From IMG/VR virus record IMGVR_UViG_3300018411_000639, positions 48,617-112,616 of that record: a DNA stretch of 64,000 nucleotides; one strand, 5' to 3'. The notes beneath the pieces are model-generated. The model was not told the origin of the DNA. It saw nothing but the letters and a program-made list of their open reading frames with translations, and did not search any database. Shown here piece by piece: positions 18,419-27,900 of the stretch; position 1 is the stretch's first letter, and the number at the start of each line of letters is the position of its first letter. A program made the translations under genes and the position numbers. Source of the DNA: a virus.

Positions 18419-19260
18419 TAGAAGCTATCCCTTGTGGCTCGAGGGTACGCATAACTCGTCCCCGCCTTCACAAAACTAAGGGACAATGCGGGCGCCGCTT
18501 GAAACATTCCTTCCAGTGGAGCAAAGAGCGCCTTGAATCGGGCAAGCATCTCACCCAACTTCGGAAGGGTGACCTCGTCTTCGATTTGAATCTCGCTGAT
18601 GCGTTTGGAACGTGATCCGGAAAGACCTGCCAACGAGAGATAGATGGCATTGATAAGATCAAGGTTCGTCTTGTAGCGCACCCATTTCTTCAACCTTCTT
18701 TCGAAAGATACTTCGTTGTCGATGGTATTCTCTTCCAAGAACTCATCCTTGTTCTCGTCGGCTTCCTTGCTGTTGAAGTAGATGACGCGCCCGATCTCTT
18801 CGTCCGTCGCGCCGTTCAGAAGGTCGCCTGTATCGGATCGGATCTTGCTGATGCTTGCGTGGAAGGGATCGCACTTGGACACGAAGCTCCACGAAACATC
18901 GCCACGTCTTGTAGCGATGAAAACCTGAAACACGCTGTTAGGTGCTAACTTTTCCACTGACCCATACTTCGTGTAAATCGCATGGATGTTTTTCGGATTG
19001 CTAGAGATAACATCCACCACCAGTTGATCACTGGCAAACATGGACGCAATGATGAGTCGGTCGCCTTCCTCCAGTTCGTAATTGAACAGGATGGTCCGGC
19101 TGTCCACCTCGATGTAATCTGATTCTTCCCCACCCACAACCAGAATCCCGTTAAGGTAGACCATCAGTGTTCCTCCGATGTAAGGCTTGGATGTCCGGAA
19201 AACTCTTTGGCCGACTGTTGCGGTTAAGTGGTCATAGATGAAATATCCTTCTTCTGTCAT
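18418..19260 (-). CDS. Structural protein with N-terminal VYLNG-type domain
   Basis: Residues about 5-72 of this 280-residue protein form one copy of the repeated domain of this phage: GQRVFRTSKPYIGGTLMVYLNG, then ESDYIEVDSRTILFNYELEEGDRLII. The rest is mainly helical, with an acidic/basic segment (residues 150-200) and a C-terminal helix pair, and is not recognised. It is the first gene after a promoter with an overlapping operator at 19278-19306, and leads the neck-sheath-tube run. A neck or collar role is possible. Confidence 0.65.
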   Translation of the reverse strand: MTEEGYFIYDHLTATVGQRVFRTSKPYIGGTLMVYLNGILVVGGEESDYIEVDSRTILFNYELEEGDRLIIASMFASDQLVVDVISSNPKNIHAIYTKYGSVEKLAPNSVFQVFIATRRGDVSWSFVSKCDPFHASISKIRSDTGDLLNGATDEEIGRVIYFNSKEADENKDEFLEENTIDNEVSFERRLKKWVRYKTNLDLINAIYLSLAGLSGSRSKRISEIQIEDEVTLPKLGEMLARFKALFAPLEGMFQAAPALSLSFVKAGTSYAYPRATRDSF

Positions 19261-19277
19261 GTTTTCACCTCGGCTTC

Positions 19278-19306
19278 ATTATACTATAGGGTGTCGGAAT
19301 TGACAA
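19278..19306 (-). promoter_or_regulatory. Sigma-A-like promoter with operator over -35 and spacer
   Basis: Minus strand: TTGTCA (19301-19306), 17-bp spacer, TATAAT (19278-19283), then GAGGTG and the ATG at 19260. The exact operator-like motif (19292-19305) covers the -35 box and upstream spacer, so a bound protein should block RNA polymerase. The motif also lies in a 9-bp inverted repeat, ATAGGGTGT/ACACCCTAT (about 19286-19315). Confidence 0.75.
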
Positions 19307-19355
19307 ACACCCTATTGAACTCACTTGCTCAGAAAGAGCGACACGCCAACCAATT

Positions 19356-19586
19356 TCAGTGGGTCGGCACAACGGCCTTCCACTCCAAGGGGAGTGTCCT
19401 CGGTTTCGAGATGGGTACCTTCTCTACTTCTTTTGTGGACAGACTGTAACCGTAACTTACCTTCGCAACTCTGCCTCCCCCGACAGATCCCGGAAAGAGG
19501 TTCACCACTCCGGGTCTAGGCACTACAGGTTTGACGCCCACTTTTACGTCTGGTGCGGACCTTGTTAGTCCCTGATAAATTGCCAT
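19356..19586 (-). CDS. Small basic proline/glycine-rich protein
   Basis: A 76-residue protein with AGAAGG before its ATG, lying between the promoter at 19.3 kb and the larger gene at 19.6-20.75 kb. It is rich in Pro, Val, Gly and Lys (VGVKPVVPRPGVVNLFPG) with no recognised domain. Position and ribosome binding site support it as real. It is the last gene of the adhesin block before the 19.3-kb promoter. Confidence 0.5.
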   Translation of the reverse strand: MAIYQGLTRSAPDVKVGVKPVVPRPGVVNLFPGSVGGGRVAKVSYGYSLSTKEVEKVPISKPRTLPLEWKAVVPTH

Positions 19587-19601
19587 CTTTAAACCTTCTT
19601 T

Positions 19602-20750
19602 CTAAGCTATCTGGATTGCAAACGCACTCGTAGAGAATGATGTAGTCAAATAGGACTGAGCAAAGAAAACTTGAAACTGCTTAGCCCCCTCCTGAATGAT
19701 GTCTCCGCTCAATATGTTCTGGGTGGGCAAAGTAAAGATACCCGTAAGCTTCCCTCTCATTCCACTAAAGGCGCTTCCGTAATACATCTCGGAAAGAATG
19801 TACTTGCCTGCGGCGTTGGGGTTTTTTGGGGTAAGAGAGGATTGAACGGTCTCTGCGACAGAGACCGAGGAAGGCGTGTACTCGCTAGGGAAGTCCGTGA
19901 CAGCCACGGAAGTTGCGCCTGGCCCTGCGCAAGAGACCGCAAACAGCAGCCCGTTCGACCCTCCTTCTGCGCTATAGACTTCATCAGGTATTCCGATATA
20001 GTACAGCGCCCGACCTAAATTCAACTCCGAGGGGTACTCTAACATCAAGATGAGACGATTAGCATTAACGTGGTATTTGTAATTGATAACGACAGTCTCT
20101 CTGTTGAGGACTGTGGTTGCAGCGGCGGGGACGAGGTGTACGACCCTCCAAGCTTCGCCCGTCCTTCTTGGCGAAGTCCCGGCGCTGGTTACGGGCTCCA
20201 CCCGTGTCGTAACGCTTGCTCCTGTACCTGTGACTGTCGGAGTGGTTGCTCCTTCGTAGGTCGGCCTTTGTGTCAAACTTATCTTCGTCGCGTCTACGAC
20301 CGCCGCCGTGTACTGGAGACCTAGAGTGGCGCTATGGATAACGTTAATGAGATTGACCAGATGTTCCGCCGTCCTCCAGTTAGACGTTCCATTCCCACTT
20401 GCAGAATAAGTGAGGGAGAGGTTGTTGAGTGTAACAGTTGCAGCTCCAAAAGTAAGCTCGTAAACGCCCGCAGTGATGTTGGTCGCAGGCACGTATTCTT
20501 TTATCAGGCGCAGCCCCATGATGTGGCCGTCCGTAGTTCTGACGTCCGTAGCGACGTCCCCTCCGTTGTTAGGTCTTAGTTGCAAGATGAGATTTCGATT
20601 CCCTTCCGTGCCAGGAGACGACAGAACAACCGAATCGAGCCTCTCGTTCGTGGAGATGTTTGTCCAACCGTTATTCGTAAACAGGTTCAGTATGGTGTCG
20701 TACAAGTTCTTTTTCAGGCAAGAGCCTGATGAAAAAATATAGTCAGTCAC
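19602..20750 (-). CDS. Beta-rich virion/adhesin protein
   Basis: This 382-residue protein is rich in Thr, Ser, Asn and Val with many short beta strands, and no domain is recognised. The N-terminus (LYDTILNLFTNNGWTNIS) is helical, and the body has strand-turn patterns typical of phage fibre or lectin-like proteins. It belongs to the adhesin block by position. The 3' end is followed after 16 bp by the small gene at 19356-19586. Confidence 0.55.
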   Translation of the reverse strand: MTDYIFSSGSCLKKNLYDTILNLFTNNGWTNISTNERLDSVVLSSPGTEGNRNLILQLRPNNGGDVATDVRTTDGHIMGLRLIKEYVPATNITAGVYELTFGAATVTLNNLSLTYSASGNGTSNWRTAEHLVNLINVIHSATLGLQYTAAVVDATKISLTQRPTYEGATTPTVTGTGASVTTRVEPVTSAGTSPRRTGEAWRVVHLVPAAATTVLNRETVVINYKYHVNANRLILMLEYPSELNLGRALYYIGIPDEVYSAEGGSNGLLFAVSCAGPGATSVAVTDFPSEYTPSSVSVAETVQSSLTPKNPNAAGKYILSEMYYGSAFSGMRGKLTGIFTLPTQNILSGDIIQEGAKQFQVFFAQSYLTTSFSTSAFAIQIA

Positions 20751-20764
20751 TGTAAATTCCTCCT

Positions 20765-21010
20765 TTACCCGATTCCGTATCTAAATTTTAATTGCTTGAC
20801 AACGCTCGTCTCTGTTACGGCGAACAGTTGCTCTTTGATGTTTTCAATCGTGGCTTCGTTTACTACCTTCTTTTCGTTTTCGGAGATGCCATCCAGATAT
20901 AGCCCTGCGGAAAAATAATCCTTAAACGCATTGAGCTCTTCTTCTGTTATTGCATCCACGCTAACCCCATATATCTTTCCAACGAAAGATAGTACTAGCT
21001 CTTTATTCAT
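20765..21010 (-). CDS. Small alpha-helical protein of unknown function
   Basis: An 81-residue, acidic, helix-rich protein (ITEEELNAFKDYFSAGLYLDG) between two fibre-type genes, with 10-15 bp gaps on both sides. No family is recognised. It may be a small fibre chaperone or connector; only its operon context supports this. Confidence 0.55.
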   Translation of the reverse strand: MNKELVLSFVGKIYGVSVDAITEEELNAFKDYFSAGLYLDGISENEKKVVNEATIENIKEQLFAVTETSVVKQLKFRYGIG

Positions 21011-21020
21011 GTGAACCCTC

Positions 21021-21680
21021 CTACGCCAGACTGGTCAACTTGATACTTAGATCCAAGTTAACTGTGCCGGCCCCGTTGTTTTCGATTGTGATATGTATCT
21101 TGTCTGTTGCATCCTTGTCTTCGCACGGTGCGTTTACGATGTCATACGCGCTCACTGCGTCCAGACTTTGGTAAACCGTGAAGCCACCGGTCGATTGGTC
21201 CTTAATTTTAAGAGTAACCAGTCCCGTCGAACCGAAGTACACGGTTCGGATGTCGTACTTGCTGAATCCTACATCCAGATGCACTTCTTTAGATGTTCTC
21301 GCCAGCAATGTGTCTGTGTGATTCACTTCTTTTAATTTCGGCACCCCTAGCTCTCCCTCCATGAGTCCAGTCATCAACTCTTTCAGTATGTTCTCGACGC
21401 TCTTTGTTTCGGAAGAGAATAGATTACCTGCATCCGCAACGATGATACTGCTCGCGTCACTGATAGCTATCTCCGTTCCGTTATACAGCAAGGCCCCTGT
21501 TCCAGAGACGGTCAAGCCGTCGAGTGTAGCGAGGTTCCCGTGATCATGAGTCGTGCCGGCAATTTGAAGAGCCTGTTCTATTTTCGTCATGTCGGCAGGA
21601 GCCACAAACTGCCTGTCCTGCGTTTCGACGATCATGTCAGCCGGAATGGCGTCCAGCATCTTAGGGGGTATCTTGCTCAC
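21021..21680 (-). CDS. Fibre-type protein
   Basis: A 219-residue protein. The N-terminus (MLDAIPADMIVETQDRQFVAPADMTKIEQAL) resembles that of the next fibre gene (AAKIVETTEKRFVTDAEKASL), a pattern common at the start of phage fibre and adhesin proteins. The C-terminal 90 residues (VHLDVGFSKYDIRTVYFGSTG, VNLDLSIKLTSL) are predicted beta-sandwich. It probably forms a short trimeric fibre or a tip module. Confidence 0.6.
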   Translation of the reverse strand: MSKIPPKMLDAIPADMIVETQDRQFVAPADMTKIEQALQIAGTTHDHGNLATLDGLTVSGTGALLYNGTEIAISDASSIIVADAGNLFSSETKSVENILKELMTGLMEGELGVPKLKEVNHTDTLLARTSKEVHLDVGFSKYDIRTVYFGSTGLVTLKIKDQSTGGFTVYQSLDAVSAYDIVNAPCEDKDATDKIHITIENNGAGTVNLDLSIKLTSLA

Positions 21681-21768
21681 TTCAACCCCTCCTTCGTATT
21701 TAAAAAGAGGAAAGGAGTTACCCCTCCCTCTCTTCTGATGGATGAAACTCTAGATCAATACGTGTAGC

Positions 21769-22572
21769 TTATCCGATCTGTGTGAATGCGATGGTGATTT
21801 CGTCAGTGGCTTCCAATGCGAAGCTACGGTCTGTCCAAGTCACGATCAATTCATTTGCAACAAAGGCTATTGTGTAGTCTTTGTCTGCGCCCACTTGTTG
21901 GATGAAACCATTGACGGCCAAAATAATATCCGTGAAAGTGGAGAAGTGTGCGCCCGTGCCATCGTTCTTGATTCCTGTGCTGATGGTTGTTGCGTTGTCC
22001 AACACATTAACCGCAATGGTTTTAGAGTACGCCTGAGGGGCTGTGATAGGGAATTCAACCCAAGAAGTCGTAGTCAGGTCGTAGCGGAAGACTTTGTTCG
22101 TGTCAGCGATGGTTACCATCCAACCTTCCTCTGGTGTCGGGTAAGCCGTCACAATATCAGCGAAAGTTGCTACAGGTGTCTTCCATGTCAGGCCCGCGAT
22201 AGCATTCGTGATTTGAGAAGACAATGTTGTTTGGATCGAGTCAGCGTAAGCCTTAGCCGCCGTTTCAGCTGCCCCCGCTTTTGTCGCTGCATCCGAAGCC
22301 GCCGCCGCGATAGCTGCCGCCTCTGCCGCTGTTGCTTTTGCTTCCGCGTCTGCCGCCGCTGTTGCGATAGCCTCTGCTTCAGCTGTATTAGCGTAGCCTT
22401 TAGCGGTAGTCAGCGCAGTAGAGATGCTTGTGTCTGCCTCCGCTTTCGTGTACTTGTCCGCCAGAGACGCTTTTTCTGCATCAGTGACGAAGCGCTTCTC
22501 AGTTGTTTCAACGATTTTAGCTGCTGCTACGTTCTGGAGTTGCTTGGATTTGATTAAGGCCATAATGTACAA
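21769..22572 (-). CDS. Fibre protein with long Ala-rich coiled coil
   Basis: This 267-residue protein has an N-terminal KIVETTEKRFVTDAEK segment, an Ala/Glu/Lys-rich helix at about residues 45-120 with clear coiled-coil character, and a C-terminal beta domain (VNGFIQQVGADKDYTI, then SFALEATDEITIAF). The C-terminal domain is shared with the following gene (SKDFALEADDTIYVIYD). A trimeric stalk with a globular end is the likely architecture. Whether it sits on the head or the tail cannot be told. Confidence 0.7.
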   Translation of the reverse strand: MYIMALIKSKQLQNVAAAKIVETTEKRFVTDAEKASLADKYTKAEADTSISTALTTAKGYANTAEAEAIATAAADAEAKATAAEAAAIAAAASDAATKAGAAETAAKAYADSIQTTLSSQITNAIAGLTWKTPVATFADIVTAYPTPEEGWMVTIADTNKVFRYDLTTTSWVEFPITAPQAYSKTIAVNVLDNATTISTGIKNDGTGAHFSTFTDIILAVNGFIQQVGADKDYTIAFVANELIVTWTDRSFALEATDEITIAFTQIG

Positions 22573-22582
22573 TTCCCCTTTG

Positions 22583-23092
22583 CTATCTGAATTTTAGTAT
22601 GTCGTAAATGACATAGATTGTGTCATCCGCTTCAAGAGCGAAATCTTTTGACACCCACCGGATCTGCATCTTGCCTATGTCGGTTGGGTTTTCTTCTGGG
22701 ATGTAATCGGCGGTTGGGTACTGCCATTGTCCGTTGATCACAATACCAACCGACTTCAGGTCAACCACGCCTCCGTCAATCCCGATACCGATAGGAGTCA
22801 GCAATACGCCCAGATGTTCGTCCGATGAAGTCAGAAGCGTCATACGGCGCTCTGCCGTGGCGATCTGTTTTCTCCTCCACCCCGCCACTAGTTCGTCCCA
22901 GACATAGATGGTAGCCTCATCAAGCACTACCCGCATCTGTCCGTTGACATCCCCTCGGACTGGAAGAAGTGACCGCGTCGCAACCGGGGCTTCGAGGTGC
23001 TTGGCTCCCGCAAGCAGGACCTCCAATTCTTTTTGGAGGTTTTCTTGGGTGATGCCGGAGACCTGACGAGCCTTCAGTAATTGTTGTCTCAT
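22583..23092 (-). CDS. Short fibre-type protein
   Basis: A 169-residue protein with a short N-terminal helix (LLKARQVSGITQENLQKEL), a middle domain (ATIYVWDELVAGWRR) and a C-terminal beta domain homologous to that of the preceding fibre protein (IVINGQWQYPTADY, then SKDFALEADDTIYVIYD). It may be a paralog lacking the stalk, perhaps a partner tip protein. Confidence 0.65.
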   Translation of the reverse strand: MRQQLLKARQVSGITQENLQKELEVLLAGAKHLEAPVATRSLLPVRGDVNGQMRVVLDEATIYVWDELVAGWRRKQIATAERRMTLLTSSDEHLGVLLTPIGIGIDGGVVDLKSVGIVINGQWQYPTADYIPEENPTDIGKMQIRWVSKDFALEADDTIYVIYDILKFR

Positions 23093-23112
23093 GGTCGATC
23101 CTACTTTCTTAC

Positions 23113-23382
23113 TTAGGCGACGCTAACCGTCACCCTTGTTACGTTTTTCGTTGCCGGGTCATAGGTGTAAGTCTTTGTGGTTGTACGTCCACCTTCCACG
23201 GTTGTTTCCGTTTCGATGTTATCGTCAACATCGTAAGTGTATGCCGTGTTTCGTTCGATTGCGCCAGTCAGGGTTTCTGTGATGATGTGACCCTGTACGT
23301 CGTATTCGTAATCTACAGCATACGCGCCTTCGGTTACGCCGGCAAAGATTTCCAATGACCGCAGTCGTTTAAGTGCTCTCAT
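23113..23382 (-). CDS. Small YD-repeat-like protein
   Basis: An 89-residue protein with three YD/RHS-like strands: YEYDVQGHI, YTYDVDDNIET and YTYDPATKNV. Similar strands occur in the 321-residue protein at 29107-30072 (YEYNPNGDIT, YTYDGQGNIT, YEYDGLGQLL). YD repeats normally build large RHS shells and are found in tips and toxins; a fragment this small probably serves as an adhesin module. It lies in the fibre block. Confidence 0.6.
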   Translation of the reverse strand: MRALKRLRSLEIFAGVTEGAYAVDYEYDVQGHIITETLTGAIERNTAYTYDVDDNIETETTVEGGRTTTKTYTYDPATKNVTRVTVSVA

Positions 23383-23432
23383 ACTGTCACGCTCCTATTG
23401 TGTTTGATGGGACTTGCTTACGTTAGTGAGCC

Positions 23433-23448
23433 AGGAGCCGAAGCCCCT
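23433..23448 (-). other. Intercistronic hairpin with UUCG tetraloop
   Basis: Minus strand AGGGGC, loop TTCG, GCTCCT (one G-U pair), in the 91-bp gap between two fibre genes. UUCG loops closed by C-G are very stable. No T-run follows, so it looks like an mRNA stability or processing element rather than a terminator. Confidence 0.5.
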
Positions 23449-23473
23449 ATTCCACTAAACGAGAGTGCTGTCC

Positions 23474-24814
23474 TTACGGTGCCACTACGGTCAAGCTAAC
23501 TGAAGCTGTTTTAGTTTCTCCGTCCAACTCAGCCGTTACAGTTACTTCAACCGTTCCTTCAGCTAAAGCCGTGAATAGACCTGATGCATCGACTGAGCCG
23601 ATAGAAGCATTGTCTACGCCGAACGAGAAGCTTGCAGGGGCGACTGTTGTATCCTGGTACTCTGCCGAAGCTGTCAGCTGTTCTGTTGCTCCGATCAAGA
23701 TAGTCCCTGATCCTGCGCGACTAAGAAGTACCGTCTGAAGGAATCGAATCAACTCAGCAATCAAGCTGCCACTCGTCACCTTTAGGTTGTACTCCCACCC
23801 TGTAACAGTGTCCACTAGGGGGGCGAATGCCGGAGCGGGCGCTTCCTCTAGAACAGTTACACGGCCACTCAAGTCAGTCACGCTCTGTGTGCTTGCTTTG
23901 GCTGCTACCTCTGTTTCGACTGTTCCCACTCTTCCAGAAAGAGCTGTCAAATCAGCTTCTTCGGCTTTGTTCTTTACATCTCCACTCAAGGCCGTCAGTG
24001 TTGCTCCGAGAGCGTCCACTACAGACTGTTCAGCCTTGTTTGTGATCAGCGTTGTCAAGCCTCCGTCTGCCAATTCCCATTGCGCCTTCAAGTCAGTCAG
24101 CGCATCAAGGATCTGACCGTCGGCATCTGCATCCAGGACGGCAAGGATGTTCGTTACCTTTGTTTGCAGGCCAGTGATGTCGGTTCTGGCTAACCCCAAG
24201 GTTTCCTCTATCGCCGTGATACTGGCTTGAACCTCTGTGTCACTGTACGCTGCAGGAATCAAAGCAACAATCGCATCCAGACGAGCTTGCAGGCTTTCGC
24301 TTGCACCTCTTGCTCCTGTCAACTCAGCGATGACCGCATCCACCACAGCCTGCTCCACCTTGTTGTTGATCAAAGTAGCTAGGCTTCCGTCTGCGCCTTC
24401 CCATTGCGCCTTGATGTTTGCGATGGTATCAAGGATAGAGCCGTCTCCATCTTCATCCATTGCAGCTACGATGCCCGCCACTTTGTCACGCAACTCCGTG
24501 TCGTCGTAAGCGGGGTTGTTCACCGTAAAGCGCGGGATGCCGACAACTTCTGTCGTAGCAAGAACAATATCCCCACTGGTCAAACCTTTCGTAAACACGA
24601 TAGTCTGCCCGTCTTGCAGTGTGTAATCCGTCCCATGGATTGCAAGGACTCCGTCCACGAACACTTTGAGAAGGTGGCCGGTTGTACTGAATACGCCAGA
24701 TGTAATAAAAGTGGTCTGACCACTTGTTGCCGTAAATGTTTCATAGATACCACCGTACTCGGTATCCATTCGTTTACGGACTTTGTTTGCGATTTGCATA
24801 GATAATACGTCCAT
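23474..24814 (-). CDS. Fibre protein with coiled-coil repeats and C-terminal Ig-like domain
   Basis: A 446-residue protein. Residues about 20-90 form a VFVDG-type module (FTATSGQTTFITSG, LKVFVDGVLAIHGTDYTLQDG). The middle (90-340) is a coiled-coil stalk with internal repeats, for example KAQWEGADGSLATLINNKVEQ-type strings repeated as LKAQWELADGGLTTLITNKAEQ-like copies. The C-terminal 85 residues are a BIG2-type Ig domain (ILIGATEQLTASAEY, ASIGSVDASGLFTALAEG, VTVTAELDG). A trimeric stalk with an Ig tip is likely. Confidence 0.75.
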   Translation of the reverse strand: MDVLSMQIANKVRKRMDTEYGGIYETFTATSGQTTFITSGVFSTTGHLLKVFVDGVLAIHGTDYTLQDGQTIVFTKGLTSGDIVLATTEVVGIPRFTVNNPAYDDTELRDKVAGIVAAMDEDGDGSILDTIANIKAQWEGADGSLATLINNKVEQAVVDAVIAELTGARGASESLQARLDAIVALIPAAYSDTEVQASITAIEETLGLARTDITGLQTKVTNILAVLDADADGQILDALTDLKAQWELADGGLTTLITNKAEQSVVDALGATLTALSGDVKNKAEEADLTALSGRVGTVETEVAAKASTQSVTDLSGRVTVLEEAPAPAFAPLVDTVTGWEYNLKVTSGSLIAELIRFLQTVLLSRAGSGTILIGATEQLTASAEYQDTTVAPASFSFGVDNASIGSVDASGLFTALAEGTVEVTVTAELDGETKTASVSLTVVAP

Positions 24815-24932
24815 AAAATCACCTCACTCTTTTACTAGAACAATCCTATTGCAGGACTACCCTGCATTAACCATATACCAGAAGACGAGCTGCATTTGTA
24901 GCAACCCGTCCATGGCTCTTCTTGGTTTCCCT

Positions 24933-27900
24933 CTAAAGAAGGATGACTTTGAAGCGTTTCTTTGTTCCTGATTTATTTTGGAGAATCATCCGCTTGTCGT
25001 TCTCGTAATAACGAAGTCCCGCCGTAGAGGGGTCAATGATATCGAAGTGACGAGTGGATTCGGACTCGGTATGAAGAAACGACACGCTTCTCAGTACCGG
25101 TGTCTTGAATATGTCCGTCGTCTCAAAGATGGCACGAATATATAGCGTCCCTTTGTTCAGCAGATCTAGTTGCGTTTTAGTCAGGGAGAGCAGTGTTTCG
25201 ATGCTCATGGAACTCGCTATGGTTGGGTTCGCCGTGGTGACCCATGTCGCGCCGCTCCAATACTTCCATGCGCTTGCGTTAGGAGAGTCAGATAGAGCAA
25301 AGCGCATTTCAGCGGGATTGTGGTCGATAAAGCGATCAACTTGGATTTGGCTGAATTCGCTCCAATTGGAGGTGTCGATCCCGGTTTTGTTCTGGATGTA
25401 CCCCTCTGAGTTGTGAACGTAACGAACGGGGCAGTAGAGGATGTTCACGTTCTTGAACGTAACTATCCCCTTACCTTTGCTGCTCGAGTACGGTCGCTCT
25501 AACCGAATCCGGACAAACCTAAGTTCTTTCTTGAAATCTACATTTATCCCCAGTTTCGAGTAGGCAGAAGTCCCGTTTTGCGTATAGAGTGTCTCATATT
25601 CTTTTCCATCCAAGGACCACGCAAAAGACGTAATCTGCTGAGCTATCACATAGGCATCCGTGAAGCTGCCCTCATTTCTCCTGAAACCGAACTGAACATT
25701 GGACAACTTATCAATGTAGACGTTGTTCCTGAAGTCGATAACGATATCAACCCATCTCTGGTCCTCTCCAGGGAGATCCCAGTATACGGTGTCATGCTTA
25801 GTAACGTACCACATCTCATCACGATCGCCTGTCGTCGATCCGTGCTCACCTTGGTTATCCAGGATTCTCTGGAACGGGGCAGTGCCGAAACGTGGATCTA
25901 CCGTGTTACTGGGAGCTAGAGTGGAGGATACGTCAAACATGTGTGTAGAAAATGACAACGTAGAATATGACAGAATGTCCTCGGGCGCCATGTACGGGTT
26001 GTCTCTGTCGTAGTCTGACGCCAGTAAACCTCCGTCATTTTCAATTACCGTCTGGTAGGCGAGAAAACGATCCTTTGTGCTTTCGTTCAAGAGCAGGTGC
26101 TCGCTATAAGGGACATAGGCGTCTTTTGACTCCCACACTTGTACACCTCTAAGTTTCTCTACGCTCTCAATGGCGAAGGTGTCGTCCGGCTCCACCCAGT
26201 CGCTCTCGAACTCCTTTATGTCCGGAAGAAGTACCGTAGGAAGGTCAACTGGAACAGATCCTGTATTGACGAAGGATTCGTGGAGGAGGCCCACGTTCTG
26301 CTGAAGCAGTTTAGCGAAGCCCAGCGTTTCTTTTTGCTGTTCTGTCAGGCTCAAGACTTCGTCCTTCAGGCTGTCTGTTGTGTCGATTACACCTGTCCGG
26401 TTTTCAATCAGAGTCCGAACGACACGAAGAATGACCGGCTCGGTCGTCAGGTTTTCGTACGAGAGCGCGCGATAGCCTACGTCATACTCCTTGATTGTCA
26501 CGTTATCTATTTCCTGCCAACGCACATCTCGCCAGTTCAAGACATCGTGACCGCTCACGGCGTATCGCTCGCTTGGGATGTAGTTGCTCATGGATGTCGC
26601 AAGATAAAAGAACCTCGTTTGAGACAGAACGTCGGCTCGGAGCGTGCCAGGTTTCATTCTTTGGAGAGAAGGGAGCGTCATGCCCTTCGACTGAACCTCA
26701 CCCTCTTCGATCACAACGAAAGCGTCCGACTGCATCTGTACATCAATTTGGGACACCTCGGAGTTGACCTCGTAGAAGATAATCTTCAGATAAAGCCATT
26801 CGCTCCCGTGACGGATCTTTTCGAAGGCTCCTTCGGGAATGGACGTGAGTGCCTGGGATGTCATTTGAGCTACCGCAAAAGGAACCCATGTGTCGGTTTC
26901 TACATCAAACACGTAGTAGGCATCCCCATCAAAAGATAGCGCGTAACGAATAGCATCCGGAGTCAGAGCAACCTCTCTTGGGGAGATGTTGCTGATTTTT
27001 TGGTTTGCGATATAGGTCTTCGTCTCATAGGTCTTCGTCGGAGAAAAGACGGGATTGCGGCTCTCTGAGAAGAAAGCTTGCAGATGAGAATCCACAGCAT
27101 CCTCTAAGTGAGAAGTGTCGGTTGCCAGAAAGACAGTTGCGGGCAGACCGCAGTTCTTCTTTGTGCCGTACCTCTTTTGCAATCGGACGGCGTTCGTGAT
27201 GTCTTCGTTGTCGTAAGCCGAAGAATAACGGCCTGCGTATACATCTTTTCCGATGATAGTTCCGGCAAACCCAGAGACACTTCGATTGAACGGAGAGTAA
27301 TTGTAAATGGCTTGCCCTTGTTCGTTCTCGTGATAATCATAGGTCCGGTAATCCGACCCGAACGCGAAAGTCTGGATGGAGCGATCTTTGGTGTCGATCG
27401 TCTTGTAACTTACGGATGTACTGCTGTCGGTCTGCGTATAGATGGTCGTCTCTTCTTGACGCAACGGAGCATGGAAGACAATGCTGATGTCTTCCGCTAT
27501 GATGTCTTGACCTGTTTGTATGGGCAGGATGTCAACTCGCAGAGATTGTTCTCCGGACACAAGGATTCGGACCTTGAGTTCCACTCCTCCGACAGTCACA
27601 ATGTAAGACCCATTCAGGTTCGCCTCGCTGATAGCAACGACATGCCTTGTCCCGTTCAGCTTGAACTCCACGCCCATCGCAACTTGATCGTCTGTTTGCC
27701 AAGCGTTCGCCACATCTTCAGCATAAGTAGCTCGGTCGATTGAGACAGTTCCAACTTCCCCCGATAAAGTTAGACCGGTGGACTCCACGTCAAGGAATCG
27801 CGCGCACAGTTTCGCGTTGAGGTCACGCAAGTGCCGACTGGACAAAGTGTTCTCGCTTGGACTCATACCACTCTCGTCCCTGAAAAGATTAGGTGTGACA

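Noticed and set aside
24861-24917. 18-codon hydrophobic minus-strand ORF next to a TGCAGG/CCTGCA hairpin
   Set aside because: Too short, with only a weak RBS, to be claimed as a gene.
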